Assembly: GCF_023823685.1 (NCBI RefSeq)
Contig: NZ_JAMXBF010000014.1
Span: 124,001-188,000 of the forward strand
Direction: 5' to 3'
Source of the DNA: Pseudomonas subflava
GTDB lineage: Bacteria > Pseudomonadota > Gammaproteobacteria > Pseudomonadales > Pseudomonadaceae
DNA length: 64,000 bases
In this document: in pieces, positions 49,441-59,429 of the stretch
Layout: the number at the start of each line of letters is the position of its first letter
How positions within the stretch are numbered: position 1 is the first letter of the stretch
The notes under the pieces: model-generated
Databases searched by the model: none
Told to the model about the DNA's origin: nothing
What the model saw: only the letters and a program-made list of their open reading frames with translations
Translations under genes and position numbers: made by a program

Positions 49441-50280
49441 ATGGCCATGCCTAACAGACTGTGCCCAAATACTTGTCCGCCGGCGCTGATATATGTGTCC
49501 AGTCGGCGTTATATCTACCTCGGCCAGACCCAGCTGCCCATTCGGGATCTGCATTCGGCGGCGGCCTCGCTGGTGGTATGCCTGCAGGGCTCGGTGAGCT
49601 TCCGTGCGGCTGGTGCGCGGCGCTGGGTGTCGACGCGGAGCCTGCTGATACCGGCCGGCAGCCGCATCTGCATCGATAACCAGGGCGCCGTCTTCGCCGC
49701 CTGCTACCTGGACGCAGCCAGGGGCGATTGCTCCGTGCTGCGCCGCAGGATGAACGCGATGAGCGATGGCATCTGCCACGATATTTCCGACGAGAGCCTG
49801 TTGATCGCAGAGCTGATCCGCCTGCGTGGCGATGCCCCGGACTTCGCCGAGGCTCAGCGGCGCATGCAAGCCCTGATCCTACAGGGCGCAACGGATGCCG
49901 GCAGCGACCCGCGGATCGCCCACGTGATCGAAAGACTGCGTGATACCGCCTCGCTGAACATCCCGGTCGGGGCACTGGCCGAGGAGGTTGGCCTGTCCGA
50001 GTCAGGCCTGATCCGCCTGTTCGGCCTGCAGGTGGGCGTGCCGCTGCGCCGACACCGGCTGTGGTACCGGCTGATCGACTTTCTACTGCTAGTGCTGAAG
50101 GGCATGCCGACGCCCTTGGCCATCCGTCGCTCCGGCTTCACCGATGCAGCCCATTTGTCGCGCTGCTACAGCGGCTTTTTCGGCGTGAACCTTTCCTACG
50201 CGTTTTCGAAGAACACGCATGTGCGCTACATCGCCGCTCCGTCGGCCGCCAGCGCCTTGGCGGTGGGCCGCCCCGGCTAG
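49441..50280 (+). CDS. AraC family transcriptional regulator
   Basis: A 279-residue regulator with an N-terminal cupin-like sensor part (IRDLHSAAASLVVCLQGSVSFRAAGARRWVSTRSLLIPAG, ~35-75) and a C-terminal AraC domain with two helix-turn-helix units: ASLNIPVGALAEEVGLSESGLIRLFGLQVGVPLRRHRLWYRLIDFLLLV (~170-215) and TPLAIRRSGFTDAAHLSRCYSGFFGVNLSYAF (~222-253). No signal peptide. The ATG 49441 has no clear ribosome site and Met3 (49447) is an alternative. It diverges from the PETase-like gene and is a good candidate for its regulator. Confidence 0.88.
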   Translation: MAMPNRLCPNTCPPALIYVSSRRYIYLGQTQLPIRDLHSAAASLVVCLQGSVSFRAAGARRWVSTRSLLIPAGSRICIDNQGAVFAACYLDAARGDCSVLRRRMNAMSDGICHDISDESLLIAELIRLRGDAPDFAEAQRRMQALILQGATDAGSDPRIAHVIERLRDTASLNIPVGALAEEVGLSESGLIRLFGLQVGVPLRRHRLWYRLIDFLLLVLKGMPTPLAIRRSGFTDAAHLSRCYSGFFGVNLSYAFSKNTHVRYIAAPSAASALAVGRPG

Positions 50281-51041
50281 GCCTGCAGGCCGGCGCGCCG
50301 AGCGGTTGCGCGAATAGCGTCCACCACGCACTGCGGCTCGGTGAACTGCGGAAAATGGCCGCTTCCGGCAGCGATGATCTGCTCTCCGAGCGGTGACAAT
50401 CCGGCCAGTTCCCTTTGATGCTTGGCCCTCGCCGCCAGCGCCTGCTGCGCCGTGGCCCAGCGCATCGCCGGCTTGCCGCCGCTGACGACGGTCAGCGGAA
50501 TGGGCGGAAAGGGTGGCGCCGACTCGAGTTCGACGACGGTGGCCGCAGCCTGCTCGGTTTCGGCGTTCGGGTTGGCTGGCGCGAGCCGGCGCAGCGCGCC
50601 TTGCAGCAGGCGCTGCAGTCCGGTCGCGTGGGTTTTCAGGACGGCCACATCTCGCGGCGCCGTCGCTTCGACCATCACCACCGCCGCTACCTCGTTCGGA
50701 TGCAGGCGGGCAAACAGGTTGACGATCAGCCCGCCGAAGGAGTGACCGACCAGCACATAGGGTGGCTCGACGCCGGCGGCCTGCAGCGCACCTCGGAGGC
50801 TGCGTACCAGGTGCGTGCCGCGCTGCGGATAGGAGGGCTCGGTGCTGCCGCCGATTCCCGCCCTGTTGTAGGCGAACACCCTGGCGAAACCCGCAAGTGG
50901 CGCGAATACCTTGTGCCAGCCCTCGATCGGGCCTCCGGAGCCATTGACCAGCACCACCGTGAATGCGCCAGCCCCGGCGCTCAGGTATTCCAGTGTCTCG
51001 TCCAGCACCAGTGCGGTTCTTTTCGGTGGAAATCGGTACAT
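50277..51041 (-). CDS. alpha/beta hydrolase
   Basis: A 254-residue cytoplasmic hydrolase of the classic alpha/beta fold: oxyanion loop VVLVNGSGGPIEGW (~25), nucleophile elbow VGHSFGGLIV (Ser ~115), late His in AAGSGHFPQFTEP. It has no signal peptide. Its stop codon overlaps that of the AraC-type gene (convergent, 4 bases). The ATG 51041 has GAGGGG seven bases upstream; 51056 is an in-frame alternative. Substrate not predictable; as it lies next to a polyester hydrolase region it might act on ester monomers, but there is no direct evidence. Confidence 0.86.
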   Translation of the reverse strand: MYRFPPKRTALVLDETLEYLSAGAGAFTVVLVNGSGGPIEGWHKVFAPLAGFARVFAYNRAGIGGSTEPSYPQRGTHLVRSLRGALQAAGVEPPYVLVGHSFGGLIVNLFARLHPNEVAAVVMVEATAPRDVAVLKTHATGLQRLLQGALRRLAPANPNAETEQAAATVVELESAPPFPPIPLTVVSGGKPAMRWATAQQALAARAKHQRELAGLSPLGEQIIAAGSGHFPQFTEPQCVVDAIRATARRAGLQA

Positions 51042-51144
51042 GGCGCAGCCCCTCATCCGTGATCAGCGGGATTGTCCGAGTGCGGGCCGTTTGGGCTCAA
51101 GCCGAGGATCGTGGCAGGAGATTACCGCGTCTGTTTCCATTCGT

Positions 51145-51172
51145 ACCGGCGGCGAAGCGGGGCGCCGCCGGT
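51145..51172. terminator. strong hairpin downstream of the acetoacetyl-CoA synthetase gene
   Basis: ACCGGCGGCG / CGCCGCCGGT, a 10-bp perfect stem with an 8-base loop, 15 bases beyond the synthetase stop. There is no T-run, so it may stabilise the 3' end or terminate only partly. Confidence 0.5.
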
Positions 51173-51186
51173 GGTTAGAGTGCCTG

Positions 51187-53142
<1,956 letters not shown>

Positions 53143-53154
53143 CGATACATCCAA

Positions 53155-54501
53155 TCAGGCGAGAAAGTAGAAGCAGCCGGAGATCACCAGGCCGGAGTAG
53201 AGCAGTGCGATCAGGCAGTAGCCCATGATGTCGCGGGCGCCGAGGCCGACGATGCCGAGCAGCGGCAGCGCCCAGAACGGCTGGATCATGTTGGTCCAGG
53301 CATCGCCCCAGGCGATGGCCATGGCGGTGACGGCCGGATCGACGCCGAGGGCTTGGCCGGCCGGCAGCATGATCGGCCCCTGCACGGCCCATTGGCCGCC
53401 GCCGGACGGCACGAACACGTTGACCACACCGGCGCTGAGGAAGGCCAGCAGCGGGAAGCTGTTGGCCGAGGAGCCCTCGATGAACAGCTGGCTGATCTGC
53501 CCGGCCAGCGACACGCCGTCGGCGTTGGTGCCGGTCATCATACCCATGATGCCGGCGTAGAACGGGAACAGCAGGACGATGCCGCCGATGCCGCGCACGC
53601 TGATGTCCACGGCGCGCATGTAGCGTTCCGGCGAGCCGTGCAGCAGCAGGCCGAGGAACAGGAAGATGCCGATCACCGTGTTGAGGTCGAGGGCGAAGCC
53701 CTTGGCCATGAAGTGGCCGACGTAATAGAGCGCGGCGATGGCCACCAGCGCCAGGCCCAGCAGGCGGCTGTCGTCCAGACGCTGGGCCGGCGTTTCGCGC
53801 GGCGGCGCCTCGGCCTGGGCTTCGGCCAGCAGATCGGGGTCGGCGACCTTGCTCAGCGACGGGGCCGGGTGCATGGCGCGGTTGAGCAGCGGCAGGCCGA
53901 TCACCAGCAGGGCGATGATGGTCAGGTTGAGCGGGGTGAACAGGGTCAGTGCCACGCCGATCGGCGCTTCGATCACGCCGCCGCTGACCTTGGCCACGTC
54001 GGCGCCACCGCCGGCCAGCGCCAGCGGGATGGAGCCGGACAGGCCGCCGTGCCAGACGAGGAAGCCAGAATAGGCCGAGGCGACCAGCAGCGGGTAATCG
54101 ACGCCCTTGACCTGGCGCGCCAGGGCGCGGGCCATGACGGCGCCGATCACCAGGCCGAAGCCCCAGTTGATCCAACTGCCGAGCAGCGCGATCAAAGTGA
54201 TCATCAGAATCGCCTGGGTCGGGCTGCGCGGGATCGCCGCCAGCCGGTCGAGCAGGCGGCGCAGGGGCGGGGCGCTGGCCAGCGCGTGGCCGGTGACGAA
54301 GACCAGCGCCATCTGCATGGCGAAGGCCAGCAGCGCCCAGAAGCCGGTGTGCCAGTGGCGCACCATGGTCGGCAGGCCCTGCTGGGTGCTGAACATGGCC
54401 AGCAGCAGGACGAACAGGGTGAGCAGCGCGGAGAACACGAAGGGCGACGGCAGGTAGCGCTGGACCAGCTGCACGCTCCAGTGGGTGATGCGAGCAAACA
54501 T
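53155..54501 (-). CDS. short-chain fatty acid transporter (AtoE family)
   Basis: A 448-residue integral membrane protein with about 12 hydrophobic segments of the AtoE/TIGR00366 family: PSPFVFSALLTLFVLLLAMFSTQQG, SWINWGFGLVIGAVMARALARQ, AYSGFLVWHGGLSGSIPLALAGG (~145-165), NSFPLLAFLSAGVVNVFVPSGGGQWAVQGPIMLPAGQALG and AIAWGDAWTNMIQPFWALPLLGI. It imports acetoacetate or short-chain fatty acids. The ATG at 54501 has AGAGG seven bases upstream; 54528 is in frame but weaker. Part of the 3-hydroxybutyrate operon. Confidence 0.93.
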   Translation of the reverse strand: MFARITHWSVQLVQRYLPSPFVFSALLTLFVLLLAMFSTQQGLPTMVRHWHTGFWALLAFAMQMALVFVTGHALASAPPLRRLLDRLAAIPRSPTQAILMITLIALLGSWINWGFGLVIGAVMARALARQVKGVDYPLLVASAYSGFLVWHGGLSGSIPLALAGGGADVAKVSGGVIEAPIGVALTLFTPLNLTIIALLVIGLPLLNRAMHPAPSLSKVADPDLLAEAQAEAPPRETPAQRLDDSRLLGLALVAIAALYYVGHFMAKGFALDLNTVIGIFLFLGLLLHGSPERYMRAVDISVRGIGGIVLLFPFYAGIMGMMTGTNADGVSLAGQISQLFIEGSSANSFPLLAFLSAGVVNVFVPSGGGQWAVQGPIMLPAGQALGVDPAVTAMAIAWGDAWTNMIQPFWALPLLGIVGLGARDIMGYCLIALLYSGLVISGCFYFLA

Positions 54502-54534
54502 GAGCAAACCTCTTTTGTTGTTGTTCAATGAGGT

Positions 54535-55305
54535 CTAGCGGGCCAGCCAGCCGCCGTCCATGTTCCAGGCGGCGCCACGCACCTGGATGGCGGCGTCGCT
54601 GCAGAGAAACAGGGCCAGTTCGCCGAGCTGTTCGGGGGTGACGAATTCCAGCGACGGCTGCTTCTCGGCCAGCAGGTCGTGGCGCGCCTGGTCGAGGCCG
54701 CCGGCCGCGGCGGCGCGGTCGTCGATCTGCTTCTGTACCAGTGGTGTCAGCACCCAGCCAGGGCAGATGGCGTTGCAGGTGACGCCCGTGGTGGCGGTTT
54801 CCAGCGCCACGCTCTTGGTCAGGCCGACCAGGCCGTGCTTGGCCGCCACGTAGGCGCTCTTGCCGGCCGAGGCCGCCAGGCCGTGGGCCGAGGCGATATT
54901 GATGATCCGCCCCCAGTCGCGCTGGCGCATGCCCGGCAGCGCCAGGCGCGTGGTGTGGAAGGTGGAGCTGAGGTTGATGGCGATGATCGCGTCCCAGCGC
55001 TCGACCGGGAATTCCTCCACCGGCGCCACGTGCTGGATGCCGGCGTTGTTGACCAGGATGTCGATGCCGCCGAACTCGGCCTTGGTGGCGTGGATCAGCG
55101 CCTCGATCTCCTCCGGCTTGCTCATGTCCGCCGGATGGTGAGCGACCTTGCCGCCGTGGGCGCGTACCGCCGCCAGCGCGGCCGCGCTGTCGCCGAAGCC
55201 GTTGAGCATCAGGTTGGCGCCGGCCTCGGCCAGCTTGAGGGCGATGCCCAGACCGATGCCGCTGGTGGAGCCGGTGACCAGGGCGGTCTTGCCTTGCAGG
55301 TTCAT
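54535..55305 (-). CDS. hbdH: D-3-hydroxybutyrate dehydrogenase
   Basis: NAD-dependent SDR enzyme (256 residues) that oxidises 3-hydroxybutyrate to acetoacetate. Cofactor motif TGSTSGIGLGIAL (~10-22), NNAGIQHVAPVEEFPVERWD (~88), the tetrad residues in INIASAHGLAASAGKSAYVAAKHG (Ser, Tyr, Lys ~142-159) and NAICPGWVLTPLVQKQIDDRA, the Q-rich substrate-loop characteristic of HBDH. GAGGAGA lies before the ATG. It is second in the operon, 10 bases after the GntP-type gene. P. aeruginosa bdhA (PA2003) is the counterpart. Confidence 0.95.
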   Translation of the reverse strand: MNLQGKTALVTGSTSGIGLGIALKLAEAGANLMLNGFGDSAAALAAVRAHGGKVAHHPADMSKPEEIEALIHATKAEFGGIDILVNNAGIQHVAPVEEFPVERWDAIIAINLSSTFHTTRLALPGMRQRDWGRIINIASAHGLAASAGKSAYVAAKHGLVGLTKSVALETATTGVTCNAICPGWVLTPLVQKQIDDRAAAAGGLDQARHDLLAEKQPSLEFVTPEQLGELALFLCSDAAIQVRGAAWNMDGGWLAR

Positions 55306-55315
55306 AACAGTCTCC

Positions 55316-56707
55316 TCAGACGATGCCGGTGGCGTAGAACACGCCGATCACGAAGAACACCGCCAGGGTCTTGATCAGGGTGATGCCGAAGATGTCCTTG
55401 TAGGCCTCGCGGTGGGTCAGGCCGGTGACTGCCAGCAGGGTGATCACCGCACCGTTGTGCGGCAGGGTGTCCATGCCGCCGGAGGCCATCGAGGCCACGC
55501 GGTGCAGCACTTCCAGCGGGATGTTGGCGGCGTTGGCGGCGGCGATGAAGGTGTCGGACATGGCCGCCAGGGCGATGCTCATGCCGCCCGAGGCCGAGCC
55601 GGTGATGCCGGCCAGTAGGGTGACGGTGACCGCCTCGTTGACCAGCGGGTTGGGGATGTTCTTCAGCGCATCGGCCAGCACCAGGAAGCCGGGCAGCGAG
55701 GCGATCACCGCGCCGAAGCCGTATTCCGAGGCGGTGTTCATCGACGCCAGCAGCGCGCCGCCGACGGCGGTCTTGGTGCCTTCGGCCAGCTTGGCCTTGA
55801 TCGCACGGAAGCCGCACACCAGCACGAACAGGATGCCCAGCAGCAAGGCCGCCTGCACCGCCCAGATGCCGGTCAGCTTGGCCACCTCGCTGGTCACCGG
55901 CTGCGCCATGCCGGCCAGTTGCAGGCTGTGGGTCTTGCCGTAGAGCGCGGGAATCCAGTGGGTGAACAGCAGGTTGGCCACACCCACCAGTACCAGCGGT
56001 GACAGCGCCAGCCAGGGGTTGGGCAGGGCGATGTCCTCGGCGGTTTCCGGCTCGTTGCGCAGCTCGGTGCCGTAGCCCTCGCCATTGCGCTTGGCCTTCG
56101 TCAGCTGGCGGCGCAGATAGAGCATGCCGATGCTGAACACGAACAGGGTGCCGATCACGCCCAGCCACGGCGCCGCCCAGGAGGTAGTGCCGAAGAAGGT
56201 GGTGGGGATGATGTTCTGAATCTGCGGGGTGCCGGGCAGGGCGTCCATGGTGAAGCTGAACGCGCCGAGGGCGATGGTGGCCGGGATCAGACGCTTGGGG
56301 ATGTCGCTCTGGCGGAACATCTCGGCGGCGAACGGGTACACGGCGAACACCACCACGAACAGCGACACGCCGCCGTAAGTGAGCAGGGCGCACACCAGCA
56401 CGATCACCAGCATGGCCTGGCCGGTGCCGAGCAGGCGGATGGCGGCGGCGACGATGGAGCGCGAGAAGCCGGACAGCTCGATCAGCTTGCCGAACACGGC
56501 GCCGAGCAGGAACACCGGGAAATACAGCTTGATGAAGCCGACCATCTTCTCCATGAACACGCCGGTGAAGGCGGGCGCCACGGCGGAAGGATCGGTGAGC
56601 AGTACGGCGCCGAGGGCGGCGATGGGGGCGAAGAGAATGACGCTGTAGCCGCGGTAGGCGGCGAGCATCAGCAAGGCGAGTGCCGCGAGGGCGATGATCA
56701 CGCTCAT
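55316..56707 (-). CDS. GntP family permease, probable 3-hydroxybutyrate importer
   Basis: A 463-residue permease of the GntP/citrate-type family, with about 12 hydrophobic segments: YGGVSLFVVVFAVYPFAAEMFRQSDIPKRLIPATIALGAFSFTMDALPGTPQIQN (in part, ~100-155) and AGITGSASGGMSIALAAM (~360-377) are the two GntP-type half-site loops. AGGAGA lies before the ATG 56707. It is the first gene of the operon, directly downstream of a sigma-54 promoter and upstream of hbdH, which makes 3-hydroxybutyrate the likely substrate (as with PA2004 in P. aeruginosa). Confidence 0.92.
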   Translation of the reverse strand: MSVIIALAALALLMLAAYRGYSVILFAPIAALGAVLLTDPSAVAPAFTGVFMEKMVGFIKLYFPVFLLGAVFGKLIELSGFSRSIVAAAIRLLGTGQAMLVIVLVCALLTYGGVSLFVVVFAVYPFAAEMFRQSDIPKRLIPATIALGAFSFTMDALPGTPQIQNIIPTTFFGTTSWAAPWLGVIGTLFVFSIGMLYLRRQLTKAKRNGEGYGTELRNEPETAEDIALPNPWLALSPLVLVGVANLLFTHWIPALYGKTHSLQLAGMAQPVTSEVAKLTGIWAVQAALLLGILFVLVCGFRAIKAKLAEGTKTAVGGALLASMNTASEYGFGAVIASLPGFLVLADALKNIPNPLVNEAVTVTLLAGITGSASGGMSIALAAMSDTFIAAANAANIPLEVLHRVASMASGGMDTLPHNGAVITLLAVTGLTHREAYKDIFGITLIKTLAVFFVIGVFYATGIV

Positions 56708-56787
56708 GGAGCTATCTCCTGGCGCCACGTCGAGGCGCGGCATTCATTGTTGTTGTCGGCGACCGGAGAGGGCGCGTGGCAGGAGAT

Positions 56788-56804
56788 AGCGACTTCCGTG
56801 CCAG
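56788..56804 (-). promoter_or_regulatory. sigma-54 promoter of the 3-hydroxybutyrate operon
   Basis: Minus strand CTGGCACGGAAGTCGCT: GG and GC ten bases apart, TGGCACG exact at -24, TCGCT near TTGCT at -12. It lies ~80 bases before the first gene start, and the neighbouring gene encodes a sigma-54 activator. Confidence 0.8.
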
Positions 56805-56870
56805 ATGGCTAACTAGTTGAAATGAAAGGCTTATTTCGTTTGGTTGGTGTGTGGTTCAGTCGCGTTTGTC

Positions 56871-56880
56871 TCCATATGGA
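56871..56880. promoter_or_regulatory. palindrome, possible upstream activator site 1
   Basis: TCCATATGGA, within TGTCTCCATATGGAAACA, ~70 bp upstream of the -24 element. Confidence 0.5.
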
Positions 56881-56933
56881 AACATGCTTGGAGCGGAGGC
56901 CGGAAATACGCGGGTCGGACTTCAGTCTCTATT

Positions 56934-56949
56934 TGGAGATACGTCTCCA
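56934..56949. promoter_or_regulatory. palindrome, possible upstream activator site 2
   Basis: TGGAGA-TACG-TCTCCA, a perfect 6-4-6 inverted repeat ~135 bp upstream of the -24 element and just after the stop of the activator gene. It shares TCTCCAT with site 1, so the two could be a tandem UAS for the activator. Confidence 0.55.
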
Positions 56950-56951
56950 TT

Positions 56952-58367
56952 TCAGGACGCCAGTCCCAGTGCGAGCATCTTCTTGTACAGGGTCGAGCGG
57001 CCCAGCCCCAGGCGTTTGGCGGCCTCCGGCACGTTGCCGGCGTGCTCGGCCAGGGCCTGGCGGATCAGCTCGCGTTCGTACGCCTCGCGGGCGGCGTAGA
57101 AATCGGTGGCGAGCGGTGCGCCGGGTTCGACGGCGTTCGGGCGTGGCGCAGGCGGCGGTACGACACGGCCGATCGCCGCGCGCAGCGCATCTGCGCTCAG
57201 CCGCGGCTCGTCGCCGAGCAGGGCGGCACGCTCCAGCACGTTGCGCAGTTCGCGGATATTGCCCGGCCAGGCGTGGCTGGCGAGCAGGGTTTGAGCTTCG
57301 GCGTCCAGCTCATGGTGGCCGGGCAACTCATCAAGGATCGCCTCGCACAGCGCCGGTAGATCGTCCAGGCGCTCTCGCAGCGGCGGCAGCTGGATCGGCA
57401 GCACGTTGAGGCGGTAGTACAGGTCGGCGCGGAAACGCCCTTCTTGCACCGCAGCTTCCAGATCCAGCGAGGTGGCAGCGATCAGGCGCACGTCGCTGCG
57501 GCGCACCTCGTTGGAGCCGACCGGCTCGAACTCCTTCTCCTGCAGTACGCGCAGCAGCTTGCTCTGCAGGGCCAGCGGCATGTCGCCGATCTCGTCGAGG
57601 AACAGGGTACCGCCCTGGGCGATTTGCAGTTTGCCGGGGCGGCCCTTGCGGTCCGCGCCGGTGAAGGCCCCGGGCGCGGTGCCGAAGAACTCGGCCTCCA
57701 GCAATGTCTCCGGAATCGCCGCGCAGTTGACGCTGACGAAGGGCTTGTGTGCCCGCGGCGAGGCGCTGTGGATGGCGTGGGCCAGCAGCTCCTTGCCGGT
57801 ACCTGTCTCGCCGAGCAGCAGCACCGGCGACTCGCTAGCCGCGCCACGCCGGGCACGGCGCTTGACCTCCAGGCTGGCGGCGCTGGTGCCGATGAAGTGG
57901 GCGAAACTGTACTTGGCCTGGCGCGCCTGCAGCAGCGAGCGGGTCGAGGCCAGCTCTTCCTGGATCTGCATGAAGCGGGTCACCAGCGGCGCCAGGTTGC
58001 GCAACTGGTCGAACAGGGCGAAGCCGATGGCGCCGATCACCGCGCCGGCATCGTCGTGCACCGGCAGGCGCATCACTACCAGCGGGCCGCCAGGGGTGTC
58101 GAGCATGTCCAGCAGGATCGGTTCGCCAGTCTCCACCACCTGGCGCAGCAGGCTGGCGGGGATGACCTTTTCCACCTCCTGGCCGACGGCCTGGCTGGCG
58201 TCGTCCAGGCCATAGCGGCGGGCGTAACGCTCGTTCATCCAGACGATGCGCGCGTCCTTGTCGACGATCACCGTGCCCTCGCTGGACTGCTCGACGATCT
58301 CGAACAGCGAGCGGATCGCCAGCAGGCGCACATGCTGGTAGTCGCGCAGGGTGGAGGCGTCTTTCAT
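56952..58367 (-). CDS. hbcR: sigma-54-dependent transcriptional activator with PAS domain (HbcR-like)
   Basis: A 471-residue enhancer-binding protein: N-terminal PAS-like sensor (residues ~20-115, GTVIVDKDARIVWMNERYARRYG), AAA+ domain (~150-380) with GETGTGKELLAHAIH (Walker A), the sigma-54 contact loop GAFTGADRKGRPGKL, GGTLFLDEIGDM (Walker B), and a C-terminal Fis-type helix-turn-helix (VPEAAKRLGLGRSTLYKKM). It has no response-regulator receiver, so the PAS part or a small ligand controls it. It lies beside the 3-hydroxybutyrate operon as HbcR (PA2005) does in P. aeruginosa, and two palindromes with a sigma-54 promoter lie between them. Confidence 0.93.
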   Translation of the reverse strand: MKDASTLRDYQHVRLLAIRSLFEIVEQSSEGTVIVDKDARIVWMNERYARRYGLDDASQAVGQEVEKVIPASLLRQVVETGEPILLDMLDTPGGPLVVMRLPVHDDAGAVIGAIGFALFDQLRNLAPLVTRFMQIQEELASTRSLLQARQAKYSFAHFIGTSAASLEVKRRARRGAASESPVLLLGETGTGKELLAHAIHSASPRAHKPFVSVNCAAIPETLLEAEFFGTAPGAFTGADRKGRPGKLQIAQGGTLFLDEIGDMPLALQSKLLRVLQEKEFEPVGSNEVRRSDVRLIAATSLDLEAAVQEGRFRADLYYRLNVLPIQLPPLRERLDDLPALCEAILDELPGHHELDAEAQTLLASHAWPGNIRELRNVLERAALLGDEPRLSADALRAAIGRVVPPPAPRPNAVEPGAPLATDFYAAREAYERELIRQALAEHAGNVPEAAKRLGLGRSTLYKKMLALGLAS

Positions 58368-58449
58368 CGGCAGTCTCGCTAGGGGGAAGAGGCCGAGCTT
58401 AGCGGGGCTCGGCCATCGGGCAATCTGACCTTGGTCGCAGCGACGGCGT

Positions 58450-59352
58450 TCAGCGGGCGGCCAGACGGGCGCGGGCGACGCGCGAGCCGTTTGGCTTGTC
58501 GAGCACCTGGCAGATGCGCGCGCCGGCGTCGATCAGCTTGTCCATGTCGATGCCAGTATGGATGCCCAGGCCCTGCAGCAGGTACAGCACGTCCTCGGTG
58601 GCGACGTTGCCGGTGGCGCCCTTGGCGTAGGGGCAGCCGCCCAGGCCGGCGACCGAGCTGTCGAACACGGCGATGCCTTCCTGCAGGCTGGCGTAGATAT
58701 TGGCCAGGGCCTGGCCGTAGGTGTCGTGGAAGTGCCCGGCCAGTTTGTCGCGCGGGATGTCGCGGCCGAGCACTTCGAACATGTGGCGGGTCTTGCCGGC
58801 GGTGCCGGTGCCGATGGTGTCGCCCAGCGAGACTTCGTAGCAGCCCATGGCGAACAGCTCGCGGGCCACGGCCGAGACCTGCTCGGGCGCGACTTCGCCC
58901 TCGTAGGGGCAGCCGAGCACGCAGGAGACATAGCCGCGCACGGTGATGCCGTGGGCCTTGGCCGCTTCCATCACCGGGATGAAGCGCTCCAGGCTCTCGG
59001 CGATGGAGCAGTTGATGTTCTTCTGCGAGAAGGCCTCCGAGGCGGCGGCGAATACCGCTACTTCCTTGACTCCGGCCTCGACAGCGGCCTCGAAGCCCTT
59101 GAGATTGGGGGTGAGGGCACCGTAGACCACGCCAGGTTTCTGCTGAATACCGGCGAAGACTTCGGCGCTGCCAGCCATCTGCGGCACCCACTTGGGCGAG
59201 ACGAAGCTGCCCACCTCGATGTAGCCCAGGCCGGCGGCGCTCAGGTCGTCGGTCAGGCGCACCTTGTCGGCCACGCTGATCGGTTGTTTCTCGTTCTGCA
59301 GGCCGTCGCGCGGGCCGACTTCGACCAGGCGGACATGTTGCGGCAGGTTCAT
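58450..59352 (-). CDS. liuE: hydroxymethylglutaryl-CoA lyase
   Basis: Splits HMG-CoA to acetyl-CoA and acetoacetate, last step of leucine degradation. The 300-residue TIM-barrel enzyme has the start RLVEVGPRDGLQNE (metal Asp and catalytic Arg), the metal His pair in GHFHDTYGQALANI (~233-235) and the signature cysteine loop SVAGLGGCPYAKGATGNVATEDV (~258-280). It is the last gene of the liu operon; a repeat palindrome (59364-59417) lies in the gap to liuD. Product feeds the acetoacetate pool handled by the adjacent cluster. Confidence 0.96.
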   Translation of the reverse strand: MNLPQHVRLVEVGPRDGLQNEKQPISVADKVRLTDDLSAAGLGYIEVGSFVSPKWVPQMAGSAEVFAGIQQKPGVVYGALTPNLKGFEAAVEAGVKEVAVFAAASEAFSQKNINCSIAESLERFIPVMEAAKAHGITVRGYVSCVLGCPYEGEVAPEQVSAVARELFAMGCYEVSLGDTIGTGTAGKTRHMFEVLGRDIPRDKLAGHFHDTYGQALANIYASLQEGIAVFDSSVAGLGGCPYAKGATGNVATEDVLYLLQGLGIHTGIDMDKLIDAGARICQVLDKPNGSRVARARLAAR

Positions 59353-59363
59353 GCATGTTCTCC

Positions 59364-59417
59364 GTAGGGTGCGCCGTGCGCACCGTGCTGTTCGGTGGTG
59401 CGCACGGCGCACCCTAC
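59364..59417. repeat. complete palindrome of the GTAGGGTGCGC family between liuD and liuE
   Basis: GTAGGGTGCGCCGTGCGCACC, 12 bases, then GGTGCGCACGGCGCACCCTAC. It would form a very stable stem in the operon mRNA. Confidence 0.85.
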
Positions 59418-59429
59418 GCGATATCCATC

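Noticed and set aside
49333..49869. Minus-strand open frame overlapping the AraC-type gene
   Set aside because: Antisense to the helix-turn-helix protein; low-complexity translation and no ribosome site.
59364..59417. Palindrome in the liu operon read as a terminator
   Set aside because: There is no T-run on either side, and the operon genes continue in the same direction; identical units occur elsewhere in the window, so it is listed as a repeat.
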